This document shows, one piece after another, positions 1-11,477 of a DNA stretch of 64,000 bases. Numbering within the stretch: position 1 is the stretch's first letter; every line of letters starts with the position of its first letter. Both the position numbers and the translations under genes were made by a program. Source of the DNA: Poecilobothrus nobilitatus (lineage: Eukaryota > Arthropoda > Insecta > Diptera > Dolichopodidae); the NCBI GenBank assembly GCA_947095535.1, contig OX352772.1:114287253-114351252 (forward strand). The letters are read 5' to 3'. The notes beneath the pieces were generated by a model that saw only the letters and a program-made list of their open reading frames with translations, did not search any database and was not told the DNA's origin.

Positions 1-149
1 TTGGCATGCACATTTTTTTTGTAATGGACCAAGAGCGAATTTCTTCTTCGAACCCTCCCAGCTGAGTGATAACCCGGATATCAGCCAGACATGCCACGCT
101 CGATTGGGTCTTGGACCATCCCAACTGTTATAAACCATTACAATTATTA
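1..149. other. Unassigned sequence at window edge
   Basis: Somewhat GC-richer than its surroundings. No convincing coding frame; the minus strand contains a GGGTTCGAAG string that resembles an RNA polymerase III B box, but no matching A box or poly(A) tail is visible. Confidence 0.3.
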
Positions 150-953
150 TGTCAATATTTATAGCGTTGTTCAGACTGATTTCTGCCAAGTTAGAATTTA
201 TAAGTTTGTTATTCAGATAGGATTTAAGGGTATTAATATTTCTTTAATCTATTGAAGTTTATAAAAGGAAGAATTGGGTTTAATTTTGCGGAAGTTGTAG
301 TATTAAAACGAATAGGTAGGTGGTCCGAATTAAGTTGGTTAACTATAAACCAACTTAATTGTTAAGTTTCGGTTGCAATTAGTTAGAACCAGGTCTAATG
401 CGGAAGGTCAACCTCTTGTGGACTGTGGAAAATATGTCGGAGTTGGAGGAAATAGAAGTGTAAATTTACTCATGGCGAATTTTTCCCCATTGATTGCTTC
501 TCAAACAATTCCAAGCAGAGTGCCAGCAGTTAACATCATCTGCTACGATAAATTTACCTTTGATTCTATCAAATAATGAAATGTCATGATTACATTTTGC
601 GGCATTAATTGAGCTATAATTAGCTCCAGAAAAATAAGCCACAATTGTAAATTCGGCTAAATTACTTTCATTTAGACATTAATTTTTTCAAAAATTTTTG
701 TATCTAGCCTCTTTAAAATTTTATGTTTTATATATTTCTTTAGCAATATGGCAACACCACCTCCGTTAGAATACATTCTTTCGCAGCGATGAGTATAATC
801 TGTAAAAAAAAATTAGTTTTTATTTTTTAGCCGACTCTCAGAGAGTATTGCAATTTCTATATCGTTCTGACAAAGGTAATCAAAAAATTCTATTGCTTTA
901 TTCGTTATGGTTTTTGCACTCCAATATAAAATCTTAATATTATTATGGTTCAT
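150..953 (-). pseudogene. LINE ORF2 fragment: AP-type endonuclease and start of the EN-RT linker
   Basis: Read on the minus strand from ATG at 953, the translation begins with an endonuclease-like start (ILYWSAKTITNKAIEFFDYL, 'QNDIEIAILSES'), then a 'GGGVAILLKK' block near 740-770, 'FIVADDVNCWHSAWN' near 510-545 (the GDxN/H-type active-site region), 'ALDLVLTN' near 385-405 and 'NSDHLPI' near 330-345 (the SDH catalytic motif). These are the ordered motifs of the apurinic-endonuclease domain of Jockey/R1-type non-LTR retrotransposons. The frame is broken by several stops and indels and the reverse-transcriptase domain is missing, so this is a dead 3'-truncated copy. It continues the ORF1 remnant at 1190-3285 on the same strand. 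Confidence 0.75.
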
Positions 954-1189
954 TATATAAATATTTAAGAGTTAATTGAGTTATCAATTGTAATTGTTCT
1001 ATTCTATACTTTTGTTAGTTGTATTTGTGAAAAGTTCATTTGTAAAGCTAATAAATTCCTTATAAGTTAAAGCGCTATTATTAATTAATGTATTAATTGT
1101 ATTCGTATTAGTATTTATGATATATTGTAATTGGGATTAGTGAAGCTACTTTTAACATTATTACAATTATAATTAGTGGACAAAAAATT

Positions 1190-1952
1190 ATGATTAATGT
1201 CAGTGTGATCACTTTTTGGAGAATTATTTCTTACAATATTTGCAGATGTTGTTTTCGCTACTTGTTGTGATGCATTGTTATTACTGTGCACTTGTTTTTT
1301 TCTGGATCTCCGCAGAGTTGTTTGAATTTAAGGTAAACATGTTATTCTTCATGTTATGGTTTTTGTCTTTGTCTTAAATTATTTATTATGTTTATATAGC
1401 TGTTTCTAGCACTACATTCAGAAAACCAGCCACGTGATTGGATTGACAATTGGCACATTTACTTTACCAGTCTGGTATTTAATTTTGGGACAATCGGTAG
1501 TGTTGTGGTCATCCGCACAAATAATACATTAAATTTTTTTTGGCAGTACATGACACCATGCCCCCAGGATTGAAAACTATAGTACCTTACCGGACGCTTA
1601 ATATTTGATTTGTAATAATACCATTTACCTAGAGTGTGGTTAATAACCTTAAAATTTGTTCTTAAATCATTTAATTTTGTTGAACCTCTTAAAATATACA
1701 ATAAAAGTTGCATGATTTTCATATCTAGTGCTTTTTATTTTCATTTGTTTAATTTCTAATGGTGATAGATTATTATTATTTAGTTAATTTTTAATTATTT
1801 CTATTGGGGTGATATTTAAACCGTATAGGACAAATTTTATAGACATCTCTTGAGATGATCGGTGACTAATAAATTGGCATTTAAGTTCTTTTAATTTATC
1901 AAAAAGTTTATTAAAGTCAGCAAGCACATCGCAATAGATTTTTTTTCCTATA
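1190..1952 (-). pseudogene. LINE ORF1 C-terminal half (nucleic-acid-binding Gag-like protein)
   Basis: Minus-strand frames read 'KIYCDVLADFNKLFDKLKEL' (about 1890-1950), then 'RYENHATFIVYF', 'LRTNFKVINHTLGKWYYYKS' (about 1600-1660) and a zinc-knuckle-like stretch (S-WGHGVMYC then further Cys/His) at about 1460-1580. This order (RRM-like region followed by CCHC knuckles) is typical of ORF1 of Jockey-type non-LTR elements, which bind the element RNA. Several knuckle cysteines are mutated (for example C to S or F) and the frame shifts at least twice. It lies upstream, in transcription order, of the endonuclease fragment at 150-953, consistent with one original LINE. Confidence 0.65.
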
Positions 1953-2960
1953 CACCAGAGGCTCAAGTTGTGTCGGTAATGCGTTCCAGAGAAATGCGAC
2001 GCATCTCGAAACAGACGCAACTCGAAATTTATTTTTTTAATACTAGTCCTTTTTAATAGTAGTCCTTTTTTTCAAAAAAAATACACGTAGTCTTATGGGA
2101 AAAAATAGTAGTCCTCCTAGAAATCTGGAAATAACACAAAAACTACAAATTTTTTTTAATTTCGTTTTAAGGGAGCATTAAAGTTCATTCTTTTTTACGT
2201 TTTTTAGTAAAAAGATATTTTTAAAAATTGTATATTTTCATTCATAAATATGCTTTTTAAAAAATGTCTTCCAACTACTTTTCAACAAAAAAAAGCTTCT
2301 TAAAAACTTTTTAAAAGAGCATTGATTTGGTACATTACTGAACAAAAAAATGTTGAAAACTAATTTTTATTGCAATGTCGATTTACTTTAATGAATAATG
2401 TAAATTTTTTAGAATGCATGTTGAATGTATGCATGTAAATTTTTTAGAGTGCAAAAAATAAACTATTTAATTATTTTTACAATAAGTTAATTTATGTTAA
2501 CTTATTTAAAATTTTTATTAATATAATAAAACAAATTAATATTATAAGTTATTCGCCTTTTCCTTTGAGGTAGGGGATATGGCGATTATTTTTAAAGTGG
2601 TATCGCCTGAAGACTAGGCCTTAAACTAAAATAATTATATAATTTCCAGTATTTTAAATTTATTTTTTTACTAACATTTAAAACTAAATTAAAGAAATTT
2701 AAAATTATATTATCATCGCGTAAGTTTTTATCATTCGTTTCTATTAAATTTAAATGTATATAAGTGAAAATGTATATGTATATAAGTGAAAACAAAAAGA
2801 AGATGAATTTTTTTGAATCTGATGAATCTCAATTTTGTCATAATCGTCAATTTTATTTCAAGTTGACAAATTTCTAGTTGCGTCCAAAATACGACGCAAT
2901 GCAAAATTATGGTGTAAAAATTTTTAGCGACACAAGTTGAAACAACGCAACTCGAGGCTC
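1953..2960. mobile_element. MITE-like insert in the LINE ORF1
   Basis: The LINE ORF1 reading is interrupted between about 1952 and 2961. The two ends form an imperfect inverted repeat (left AGAGGCTCAAGTTGTGTCG; right, reversed, AGAGCCTCGAGTTG, with CAACTTGTGTCG slightly further in). The interior is AT-rich with no coding frame. The same right-hand end, from 2786, occurs at 10388-10560 in the second copy of the composite repeat. Best read as a non-autonomous DNA transposon; a clear target-site duplication was not found. Confidence 0.45.
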
Positions 2961-3285
2961 TAGTGTACTTGAATGTTTAATGTAGTAATTATTAATTTCT
3001 AAGTTTTTTAACAATTGGTGAATGAAGTTGATATGTATCTTTTTCGATAATTATTATTGGGGGTACTTTTTTTTTCCTTCCTACCTCCACTTGAGAGTTA
3101 TTTTCGCCATCCTGTTCTTTAAATCACTTAGAGGTTGAAAAAAGTTTGAGTTATTATTAGTAATCTGGTTTTCTAACGACATTGACATTTTTCGATTTTT
3201 TACTTTTATTTTCATCGTTAAACGGATCGTCCAGAGTTCGTTTTTTAATTCTAACATTATTTTCGATTGCGTTTTCAGTATTCAT
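2961..3285 (-). pseudogene. LINE ORF1 N-terminal portion (copy A)
   Basis: From ATG at 3285 the minus strand codes for a basic, low-complexity N-terminus followed by a 'FFQPLSDL' box, as seen at the start of many Gag-like LINE ORF1 proteins. Relative to the parallel copy at 10681-10887 it has lost two bases near 3180, which breaks the frame. The downstream part of the same ORF1 resumes beyond the MITE-like insert, at 1952 and below. Confidence 0.55.
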
Positions 3286-3361
3286 GTGTTGTTTTTTCAA
3301 TAAAAAACTGTTAAATAAAAATTAATTTGTTGAAATTCAAGTGCTAAAAACACCTGTCTTT

Positions 3362-3921
3362 GGTTGAGTTCATGTTTGCAGATCTTATGAAGTTCTACAA
3401 ATGCAGAGCGTTTTTAAGGCAACACTGCAAAAGTTTGCGGTTTTTATTTTAAGAACTTTAGGAGATCTGCTATCATATTTGCAGAATGAAAATTTATGCT
3501 GTCGATAATCAAAAAATAATATAACCCAAAAATAACTTTTGATTTTTTTTGAAAACTGTGTAACAGTATATTAATTAATATAAAATTTGGCTGGTTTATA
3601 TTTATTTCAATTCTTTTTTTTTTTAAATGTCTAAATACAAATTTTTAAATACAATAAAGTGCAGTAAACTGTTTTTAAAGGTAGGGATGCTTTTTTCAGT
3701 TTTTTGATTTTCTGTTGCAACGCCACTGACTGAATAAGAATTATGTTTTAAGATCTGTAAACATGAACTCAAGTAGATAGAATCTGGCGATTCCAGCACA
3801 GTTTTGACAGCTGTCATTTATTTTGACAGCTATAAAAAAAGTAGTTATAATTTATGCCTATAGATGCCTATTATGACTGAATAAGAATTATGTTTTAAGA
3901 TCTGCAAACATGAACTCAACC
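3362..3921. mobile_element. 560-bp non-autonomous element with perfect 26-bp terminal inverted repeats
   Basis: The left end (3362-3387, GGTTGAGTTCATGTTTGCAG followed by ATCTTA) and the right end (3896-3921) are exact reverse complements over 26 bp. The interior is non-coding. An inner near-copy of the right terminus occurs at 3726-3774 in direct orientation. In copy B the left TIR and the inner copy are kept (from about 10965) but the outer right terminus is missing. Confidence 0.65.
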
Positions 3922-4439
3922 TTTGTTAATGCTTTATTTAAATATACAATAGTCAAATGTCAAAGTCAAAGGTATATCAAACAATAGCCAAAGATATATC
4001 AAAATTTCTCCTAAGTTTGTAACGCATAAAACTAGACATGGTAGATATCCAAGTGTATGTTATTTTAAGGTAAAGTAAAGTGTAGAAAGTGTAGTTGTTT
4101 TAATTATTAATTAACATTTTACTATTAAAACAGAGTGATAGATAGTATATTATATTATGAACACTAAGGATTTGTTCGAGTATTTAACAATTTACAAGGA
4201 TAACTATATTTTTCCTCGTTTTTAATACATTTATTAAAAGTAATGATTTTTTTTAATGTGAAGTAAGGATTAATTTAAGATCAAAATTGAAAAACGTGAG
4301 AAACTAAATGAGAAACTAACCAAAACGTTAAGCTAAAGCTAAAACTGGCAGAAAATTGTTTAATTTAAGTACCCATACAAAGTATTCAAAATGGATTAAG
4401 AAAAATTAAAATTACTCTGAAGATAAATAGAGATATAGG

Positions 4440-4945
4440 ATGAATAGTTTATCAACTATAGAACAATTCAAAACATATGAACTCGAGAAAATATGATAAT
4501 TCCTACAATCAGAGGTAAAAATATTACTCTAATTGCTGCAATAAATTTACAGGGCAAAATAATAACGGATTCGACATGCAATTCAGAAAAATTTTGCACT
4601 TTTATAGGAAGTTATTCAAAAAATTGAAATTTAAAATGACATATATGGAGCATGGTTCATAATAGATAATGCCAAAATACACAAAACTGGTCAGCTCCAT
4701 GAGGTGTGTAATGCTTTTTTTAAGTTTTCACCACCTTATTCACCGATGTTGACTCCCATCGAAAATGTGTTCTCAAAAGTAAAAGGACATTCAAAAGCAA
4801 GGTTAACGAAGATGGATCCCAACAATGCCAAGACTCTAAAAGAAATTATTAAAGAAAGCTGATAGACACCAAAAGATTGTAATAACTATATAATGAATAT
4901 GATGGTAAAATTGCTCATCGCAGTATCTGGTTTACCACTTCATTA
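4440..4945 (+). pseudogene. Tc1/mariner-like DDE transposase fragment (copy A)
   Basis: The plus strand reads 'WFIIDNAKIHKTGQ' around 4661-4702 and 'FSPPYSPMLTPIENVFSKVK' around 4725-4785. The D-N-x(3)-H and S-P-x-L-x-P-I-E motifs are the second and third catalytic blocks of the DDE_3 superfamily of Tc1/mariner-like transposases. The N-terminal DNA-binding part is not recognisable, and stops (TGA TAG at about 4860-4866) and frameshifts make it non-functional. A second copy lies at 45560-46070. Confidence 0.7.
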
Positions 4946-5026
4946 ATTTTTTTATACAATTTTATTCAATTTTTTATTCAAATCGTTTTGCAAATTTTAC
5001 TTAATAATCTTTTTCTACACGTTATA

Positions 5027-5639
5027 TTGCAATATATAAATACTTAATATATCACATAATATCTCGTACACCCCACATTCCTACCAGGAAACAGGGGTTA
5101 TAGCTACCTGGCACATTTATGTATCACGGTACCTGTATATAAATAAACAAATTTATTTTGTTTTTTTTTCACTACTTAGCATCATTCAATAAAAAATCAT
5201 TTGATAAAGTACCTAATAAAGTGCTTTATTGATTTTTATAGTTTTTGTAAAGATAATAATGTAGGTACATACATTTATGCATGATTTTGGATTTAAATTT
5301 AATTTTAATAGTAAGTAACTACCGATTGACGATTAGTCTTTTATGAAATGTATATGAATGTACATTTATTTTTTTAATTTAATAATAATAAATTTTTAAT
5401 ATACTATTTCAATACTTAAAGGTCTATGGTTATTCAATCTAAAATTAAAAAAATTCTCGTAATAGGTGAATTAATAATTTTGATTTAAATATAAAAAAAT
5501 AAAACTAGGAAAATCCATTCATTTAAAAATCTAATTAATTCTAAATAAAATCTCAGCAATTTAAAAAAAAACTAATTTTAAAATCAAAAAAACTAGTTCG
5601 TCTTGCCTTTGAATTTATATTTTTCAATTAATTATAAAT
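5027..5639. other. AT-rich spacer upstream of THAP transposase
   Basis: No coding frame. A less AT-rich patch at about 5056-5150 (CACCCCACATTCCTACCAGG and following) could belong to the 5' end of the P-type element, but no matching inverted terminal repeat was found downstream of 8248. Confidence 0.3.
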
Positions 5640-8248
5640 ATGGCGGCTGTTCGTATTTGTTGTATCAGTTAATGTCGAAGCACATCCCGAGTTGAAAATT
5701 TAAAATTTTTCAGAATTCCCCCTCGAAGTACCTCTAGATATGCATCATGGGTTACGGCTTGTCCGCAATCTTATGATTATATTAAGACTTTGAAAACGCC
5801 ATATAATTGCCAGCGACATTTTACGAATACTTTTTTGGGATCAAGAACGTTGTATTCAAATGCGATTCCTACACTTTTTTTAACGGAAGAGTCTGATCAG
5901 AATGCTGACGTTCCAATTAATATTATTGTGGATGATGATATTAACATGAGTAAATTAGATCAGATAAATTTTGAAGTTAATATAGTTGAAGAACAGGTTA
6001 GTACACAATGTACACAATGTCATAAAAGAGAAAAGAATTTGGCATATTATAGATCTTTGACAGGAAAGTTGCAAAACAAAATTAAAATTTTAAAAAATGA
6101 TATTTTAAATTTAAGGTCTAAAACTAAATTATTAAATAGATTAAAAAAAAATAAAACTTCACAAAAAACCGGGTCAACATCTACTCATGTTACCCAGCCA
6201 TTAACTGACCGAGATATTTTTTGTAATATGCAAATGAAAAATAGTCGGTTATACACCAAAGAAAAAAAAAAATATCCCAATTAATATTTTTCAAATCCAC
6301 AGCTGCTTATAAATTCTTATATGAAAAATTACAATTTCGATTACCTTCTACTAGTTGCATTTACAGAGATTTACCAATTAAAAATTTAACTTCCTCTATA
6401 TTACCACCGGAACTGCATGCAAAAATTAAAGAAACTGTCGACAAGTTTTCGAATGAATTCAAAGAAGTTAGTTTGGTTTTTGACGAAATGGCCATCAAAA
6501 GAAATTTGACTAACAATCAAAAGCATGATAAAATTGAAGGATACGTCGATTATGGTTGCGGTGAAAATAAACGCGAACCTAAAATAGCAAAAAACGCTTG
6601 TGTTTTCATGTTCCGAAGCTTATATGGTAATTGGAAGCAAATCATAGGATATGTCGTTTCTGAAACTTCTATACCAATAAATAAACTTCATTTTCTTGTT
6701 ATGGAAATTTTGAAGTTATCCCATGATCTTAAATTAAAAGTCCGAAATATAGTTTGTGACCAATCAACAACAAATCAATCTTTTTGTAAAAAACTTGGTG
6801 TTACATAAGATTTACCTTATTTTATTTACAATGAAGAAAAAATTTATTTGTTATATGATGTACCACATTTATTTAAATCAATTAGAAATAATTTAATTAA
6901 GTATCCATTAAAAACAGAATCAGGTCATGCGACATGGAATATTATTAAGCAGCTGTATGAAAAAGATAGTAAGTCATCAATCCAAGTATGCCCACGTTTA
7001 ACAGAGAGCCACATAAATCCCAATACGTTCCAAAAAATGAATGTGAAACTTGCTATTCAGGTATTTAGTTCAAGTACTTGTGCTGGTATTAGAACATACG
7101 CCGAATTAGATTTTTTTAAGGATAAAAACTCTGCGTTGTGTACTGCAAAATGCGTAGAAAAATTTAATAATTTATTCGATTGTCTAAATAGTAAAACACT
7201 ATATGACAAAAATCCATATAAAAACGGTTTGCAAAAAAATAATTGCGTATGGCATTATGTTCAGGATATGTGCGAATTTTTGAAAAAAGTAGAATTTGAG
7301 GTTCCTCACAAAAAAATTAAAATTAATTGTTTAAAAGGGCTGAGACAATCTATTAACGGTATTCTTTTATTATCAGATAAGCTGTTCAATGAACATGCAG
7401 ACTGGTATTATATGTGCACTAATAAATATAATCAGAATATAATAGAAAATTTATTTAGTATAGTTCGTTCTAAAAAAAGAAATCCTTCTGCTTCCGAATT
7501 AGGATATATTTTAGCTAAAATAATCTGTGTAAAATTAGCGTATTCTTCGAAATTCGCGAACTGTGAACAAGATTCTGAAAATATGCTGGACATAGATTGG
7601 CAAAATATATTGAAATTGGATGAAACTAACAACGACAATGAAGAATCAAACAGTGATCCAAAGCAAGGCAATCAGGATCCATCAAATAAAGAGAACATTA
7701 ACTTATTAAATGATATTGATTTACATTCTGAACATGAAGAAAACTTTACCATAGAAAATTTCTTATCTGAAAATGCAACCAGATATTTTGCAGGATATAT
7801 TATGATGAAAATCCTTAAAAAACATCGTGAAATAAGTAATTGTCATGATTGCGGTAAGAATTTGTTAAATGCGGAAATGGCTTCAATGTCTAATAATAAT
7901 GAATATTTAATTTTTTTTTTAAATTTTAATACCGATACCGATTTTCGATCTCTTAAAGCTCCATCAAATGAATATTTTGCAATCTGTAAACGTTATGTGA
8001 TTATTTTTAGTAAAGTTATGAAAACTTCAGGTCATGAAGAAGGGATTTTATCTAAAATTAAGATAGAATGCATAAACGATTTAAAAAAATGGTTCGATAA
8101 AAATCACAAATGTTACGACCATAGAGTTAAAATTTTAGACTATTTTCTTTTAATTTTAAGAAGAAGAAATTCTTTATGGATTTTCCAAAAATCTAAAATA
8201 ATAAATGATAATTATAATAATCCTAAACTTAGAGTTTTGAAGGAATAA
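5640..8248 (+). pseudogene. P-element-type transposase with N-terminal THAP zinc finger
   Basis: From ATG 5640 the frame begins with a THAP C2CH finger: C-x(4)-C pair near 5658-5675, 'FFRIPPRS' near 5716, W near 5748, and C-x(2)-H ('NCQRHF') near 5805-5822. A Lys-rich coiled-coil stretch follows (about 6030-6160), then the transposase core: 'LVFDEMAIK' (6470s), 'IVCDQSTTNQSFCKKLG' (6755-6805), 'LYDVPHLFKSIRNNL' (6848-6895) and 'ENLFSIVRSKKRNPSASELGY' split near 7443-7505. This matches the P element/THAP9 family, cut-and-paste transposases that bind DNA through the THAP finger and use GTP. Lesions: TAA at 5670, a frameshift in the A run at about 6260-6270, and TAA at 6806. About 870 codons, close to the family's length, so it is nearly full length but inactive. 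Confidence 0.82.
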
Positions 8249-10387
8249 TTAAATACAGAATTTTATTTTTATGATTTTTTATTAACAAAATTAGTGATAG
8301 AAATTAGGTAAAAAGCAAATACATATAAAATTTTATTAATTTTTAATCTTTGCATTATTTAATTTCATTTATAATAAATAAAATGAAATAAAATCAAAAG
8401 GAATTTATATTAAAATCAATTTAATGAAAATGTTAATTAGATAACCAAAAACTTAGAAGTGAACATAACATTTATTATTAAAACAAAAATAATAATAAAT
8501 AATAATAATGGAATTATAATAATAATAATACCTAGTTAATCTAATTCAAAACGGAAAACGAGCCTCTGTCAGTTTTTTCGTTTAACAATTTATGAATGGA
8601 TAAAATGGATAGGAGTCGTGGTGGACACTGACCCAGGCATGTATGTGGGATTAAAATGTTAAACTCAATTTTTCTAGTGAACATGGTCACTCTATTTCTC
8701 AGATGTTAAACTCTCCAAGCAAGTTTAAGAAAGCGGTAAAACTTCTTTCTTTTTCTTGTAATTATAATTTAGAGGCACTTGCATTACAACGTGGACGTAG
8801 TTAAACGTAATACAACGAGCAGTACATAAAGTAAATTCGATTTTGTAATTAAATTAATATTGTAATAAGAAATAATTGAAAAATAAGAATTAATTAAGAA
8901 CATATTTATTAAGAACATATTTGAATACTTTGAAACTTTATTTTAAAAAAAAAAAATACTAAAAGTAAACTTAAATATAATAAAACAATTTTGAATTTGT
9001 GTTAGTTTAAAATAATTTAAATTTCATATTAATAAAATATTTTTGGATTTACAATTTTATTAATAATTATTATTAAACATTTAAATCTAAATTAAACAAA
9101 CGTGTTTTATTTTAATAAATCTAATAAATTAATAAAATAAAACCACATGTATAGGACGGCAGACTCCAATTCAATATATCATAGGATAATATAATAAGCG
9201 TTGTTTTCTATGTTACAGTTTTTAATTTTTAAGAATTGTTATTTGGTTTAAACTTGTTTTTTTTAGAAATATTTTTTTTTTAACATAAATTAACATTTTT
9301 TTTTTAAATTGTTTTTGTGGATTAGACCTCTTCGGATACCACATTAAAAAAACGCGCCTTATTCTTTACGCGCTCAGGGTGGTGTTGAAATAAGGATATA
9401 ATCTTATATATGTATATATATTATTTTTAGACAGAATTGTATACATACAAAATATATAGTAAAAGTGATATTAACATGTAAAATCTATACTAAAGGTAAT
9501 TTTAACACTTACATAGTTTTCGATTTAACGGCATAAAGACATAATTTTTAAAATTCATTGATAATTTATAAAATAATGTTTTTTATTATTTTTGCTTTTT
9601 TTTAAAGGTACCATCTATAAAAAATGTTTGTTTTAAAATTTATATGGAATGCCATTTCTTTAAGCATTATAATGCGCTTTGGTTGCAGATAAATAAAAGC
9701 AACTACAAAATATTAGAATGTCTTTACCAACTTACGTACATACTCATATTCATAACAGGTACATACATAATTATACTCATTTTTATTGCAGCATATTGTA
9801 CCTATTGTACCTGTTGTATTTAATTTAATATTAACTTATATTAAAATAAGTTATTTTTAAAATGTGTATGTTTGTATGTACATAATATATATTAATTATG
9901 ATTTTTAATACAAAAAACACATTCTTAATGACTTAAACAAAAAAAATATAATTTAATTTTAAAGCCGACGAACAGAGAAAGTGACAAAAGTTAAAATTAA
10001 CATGAACAAAAATTTAAACATAATGCACAATGCAATTCATCTATTTCTAATATAAAAAATTAATTAATATTTTTCTTCTTTTCTTATACGTATTTATTGT
10101 CTATTGAGAAATTAAAAATTCTTACTTTTTTTTATTTAAAAAACTTACATTTGTTTTTATGTTCTTATTATTTAACTTATATTCTAATAATTAGAACATA
10201 ATAGATTCTCATATTATTACACGAGTTAAATATTTAGAACATTATGTTCTAATAATAGCCCCGTTGAAGGAAATTTTAAAATAAAAGCTTTCGCACAAAA
10301 TTTTCTATTAGTTGAAACATCTATATAGTATATTATCTTTGGTTATGGGTACATAATATGTATGTGTTTTACTATATGTATACAAAT
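8249..10387. other. AT-rich non-coding spacer
   Basis: No frame with recognisable protein content. Contains (AAT)n and poly(A/T) tracts, a small GC-richer island at about 9315-9400 and a perfect 9+1+9 palindrome at 10234-10252 (TTAGAACATTATGTTCTAA) with a partial relative near 10180-10200. Part may be the 3' end of the P-type element. Confidence 0.4.
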
Positions 10388-11471
10388 GAAAACAAGAAGA
10401 AGATGAATTTTTTTGAATCTGATGAATCTCAATTTTGTCATAATCGTCAATTTTATTTCAAGTTGACAAATTTCGAGTTGCGTCCAAAATACGACGCAAT
10501 GCAAAATTATGGTGTTAAAATTTTTAGCGACACAAGTTGAAACAACGCAACTCGAGGCTCTAGTGTACTTGAATGTTTAATGTAGTAATTATTAATTTCT
10601 AAGTTTTTTAACAATTGGTGAATGAAGTTGATATGAATCTTTTTCGATAATTATTATTGGGGGTACTTTTTTTTTCCTTCCTACCTCCACTTGAGAGTTA
10701 TTTTCGCCATCCTTTTCTCTAAATCACTTAGAGGTTGAAAAAAGTTTGACTTATTATTAGTAATCTGGTTTTCTAACGACATTTTGACATTTTTCGATTT
10801 TTTACTTTTATTTTCATCGTTAAACGGATCGTCCAGAGTTCGTTTTTTAATTCTAACATTATTTTCGATTGCGTTTTCAGTATTCATGTGTTGTTTTTTC
10901 AATAAAAAACTGTTAAATAAAAATTAATTTGTTGAAATTCAAGTGCTAAAAACACCTCTCTTTGGTTGAGTTCATGTTTGCAGATCTTATGAAGTTCTAC
11001 AAATGCAGAGCGTTTTTGAGGCAACACTGCAAAAGTTTGCGGTTTTTATTTTAAGAACTTTAGAAGATCTGCTATCATATTTGCAGAATGAAAATTTATG
11101 CTGTCGATAATCAAAAAATAATATAACCCAAAAATAACTTTTGATTTTTTTTGAAAACTGTGTAACAGTATATTAATTAATATAAAATTTGGCTGGTTTA
11201 TATTTATTTCAATTCTTTTTTTTTTTAAATGTCTAAATACAAATTTTTAAATACAATAAAGTGCAGTAAACTGTTTTTAAAGGTAGGGATGCTTTTTTCA
11301 GTTTTTTGATTTTCTGTTGCAACGCCACTGACTGAATAAGAATTATGTTTTAAGATCTGTAAACATGAACTCAAGTAGATAGAATCTGGCGATTCCAGCA
11401 CAGTTTTGACAGCTGTCATTTATTTTGACAGCTATAAAAAAAGTAGTTATAATTTATGCCTATAGAGGTTT
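10388..11471. repeat. Composite repeat, copy B, left part
   Basis: Near-identical to 2786-3869. It ends at the left edge of the Polinton (about 11471) and resumes on the other side at 42326, which shows that the Polinton sits inside this repeat. Confidence 0.8.
10681..10887 (-). pseudogene. LINE ORF1 N-terminal portion (copy B)
   Basis: Parallel of 2961-3285 without the 2-base deletion: from ATG 10887 about 68 codons stay open, with a basic Lys/Arg-rich start and the 'FFQPLSDLEKRMAKITLKW' box, before a TAG at 10681. Past that stop the same frame continues with 'PPIIIIEKDSYQLH' (about 10620-10665), as in intact LINE ORF1 proteins, until it meets the MITE-like sequence at about 10560. Confidence 0.5.
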
Positions 11472-11477
11472 CGCGTT

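Larger units (their letters stand above)
2786..5026. repeat. Composite repeat, copy A (uninterrupted)
   Basis: Bases 2786-5026 recur, at roughly 98-99 percent identity by eye, as 10388-11471, 42326-42563 and 45499-46151 (copy B), where the Polinton and an LTR element split it. It contains the right half of the MITE-like insert, the LINE ORF1 start, a 560-bp TIR element and a dead DDE transposase, so it looks like a segmental duplication of nested transposons rather than a single element. Copy A carries about 337 bp (3870-4206) that are absent at the Polinton insertion point in copy B. Confidence 0.8.

Noticed and set aside
1..149. SINE or tRNA-like element on the minus strand
   Set aside because: Only a B-box-like string; no A box, no tail.
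3623..3817. 64-aa open frame on the minus strand, repeated identically at 11225-11419
   Set aside because: It lies inside the non-coding 560-bp TIR element and includes the element's repeated terminus; identity between copies is explained by the recent duplication.
11472..11477. CGCGTT as the Polinton 6-bp target duplication
   Set aside because: The right flank (ATTTTT) does not match, and CGCGTT is part of the terminal tandem unit.
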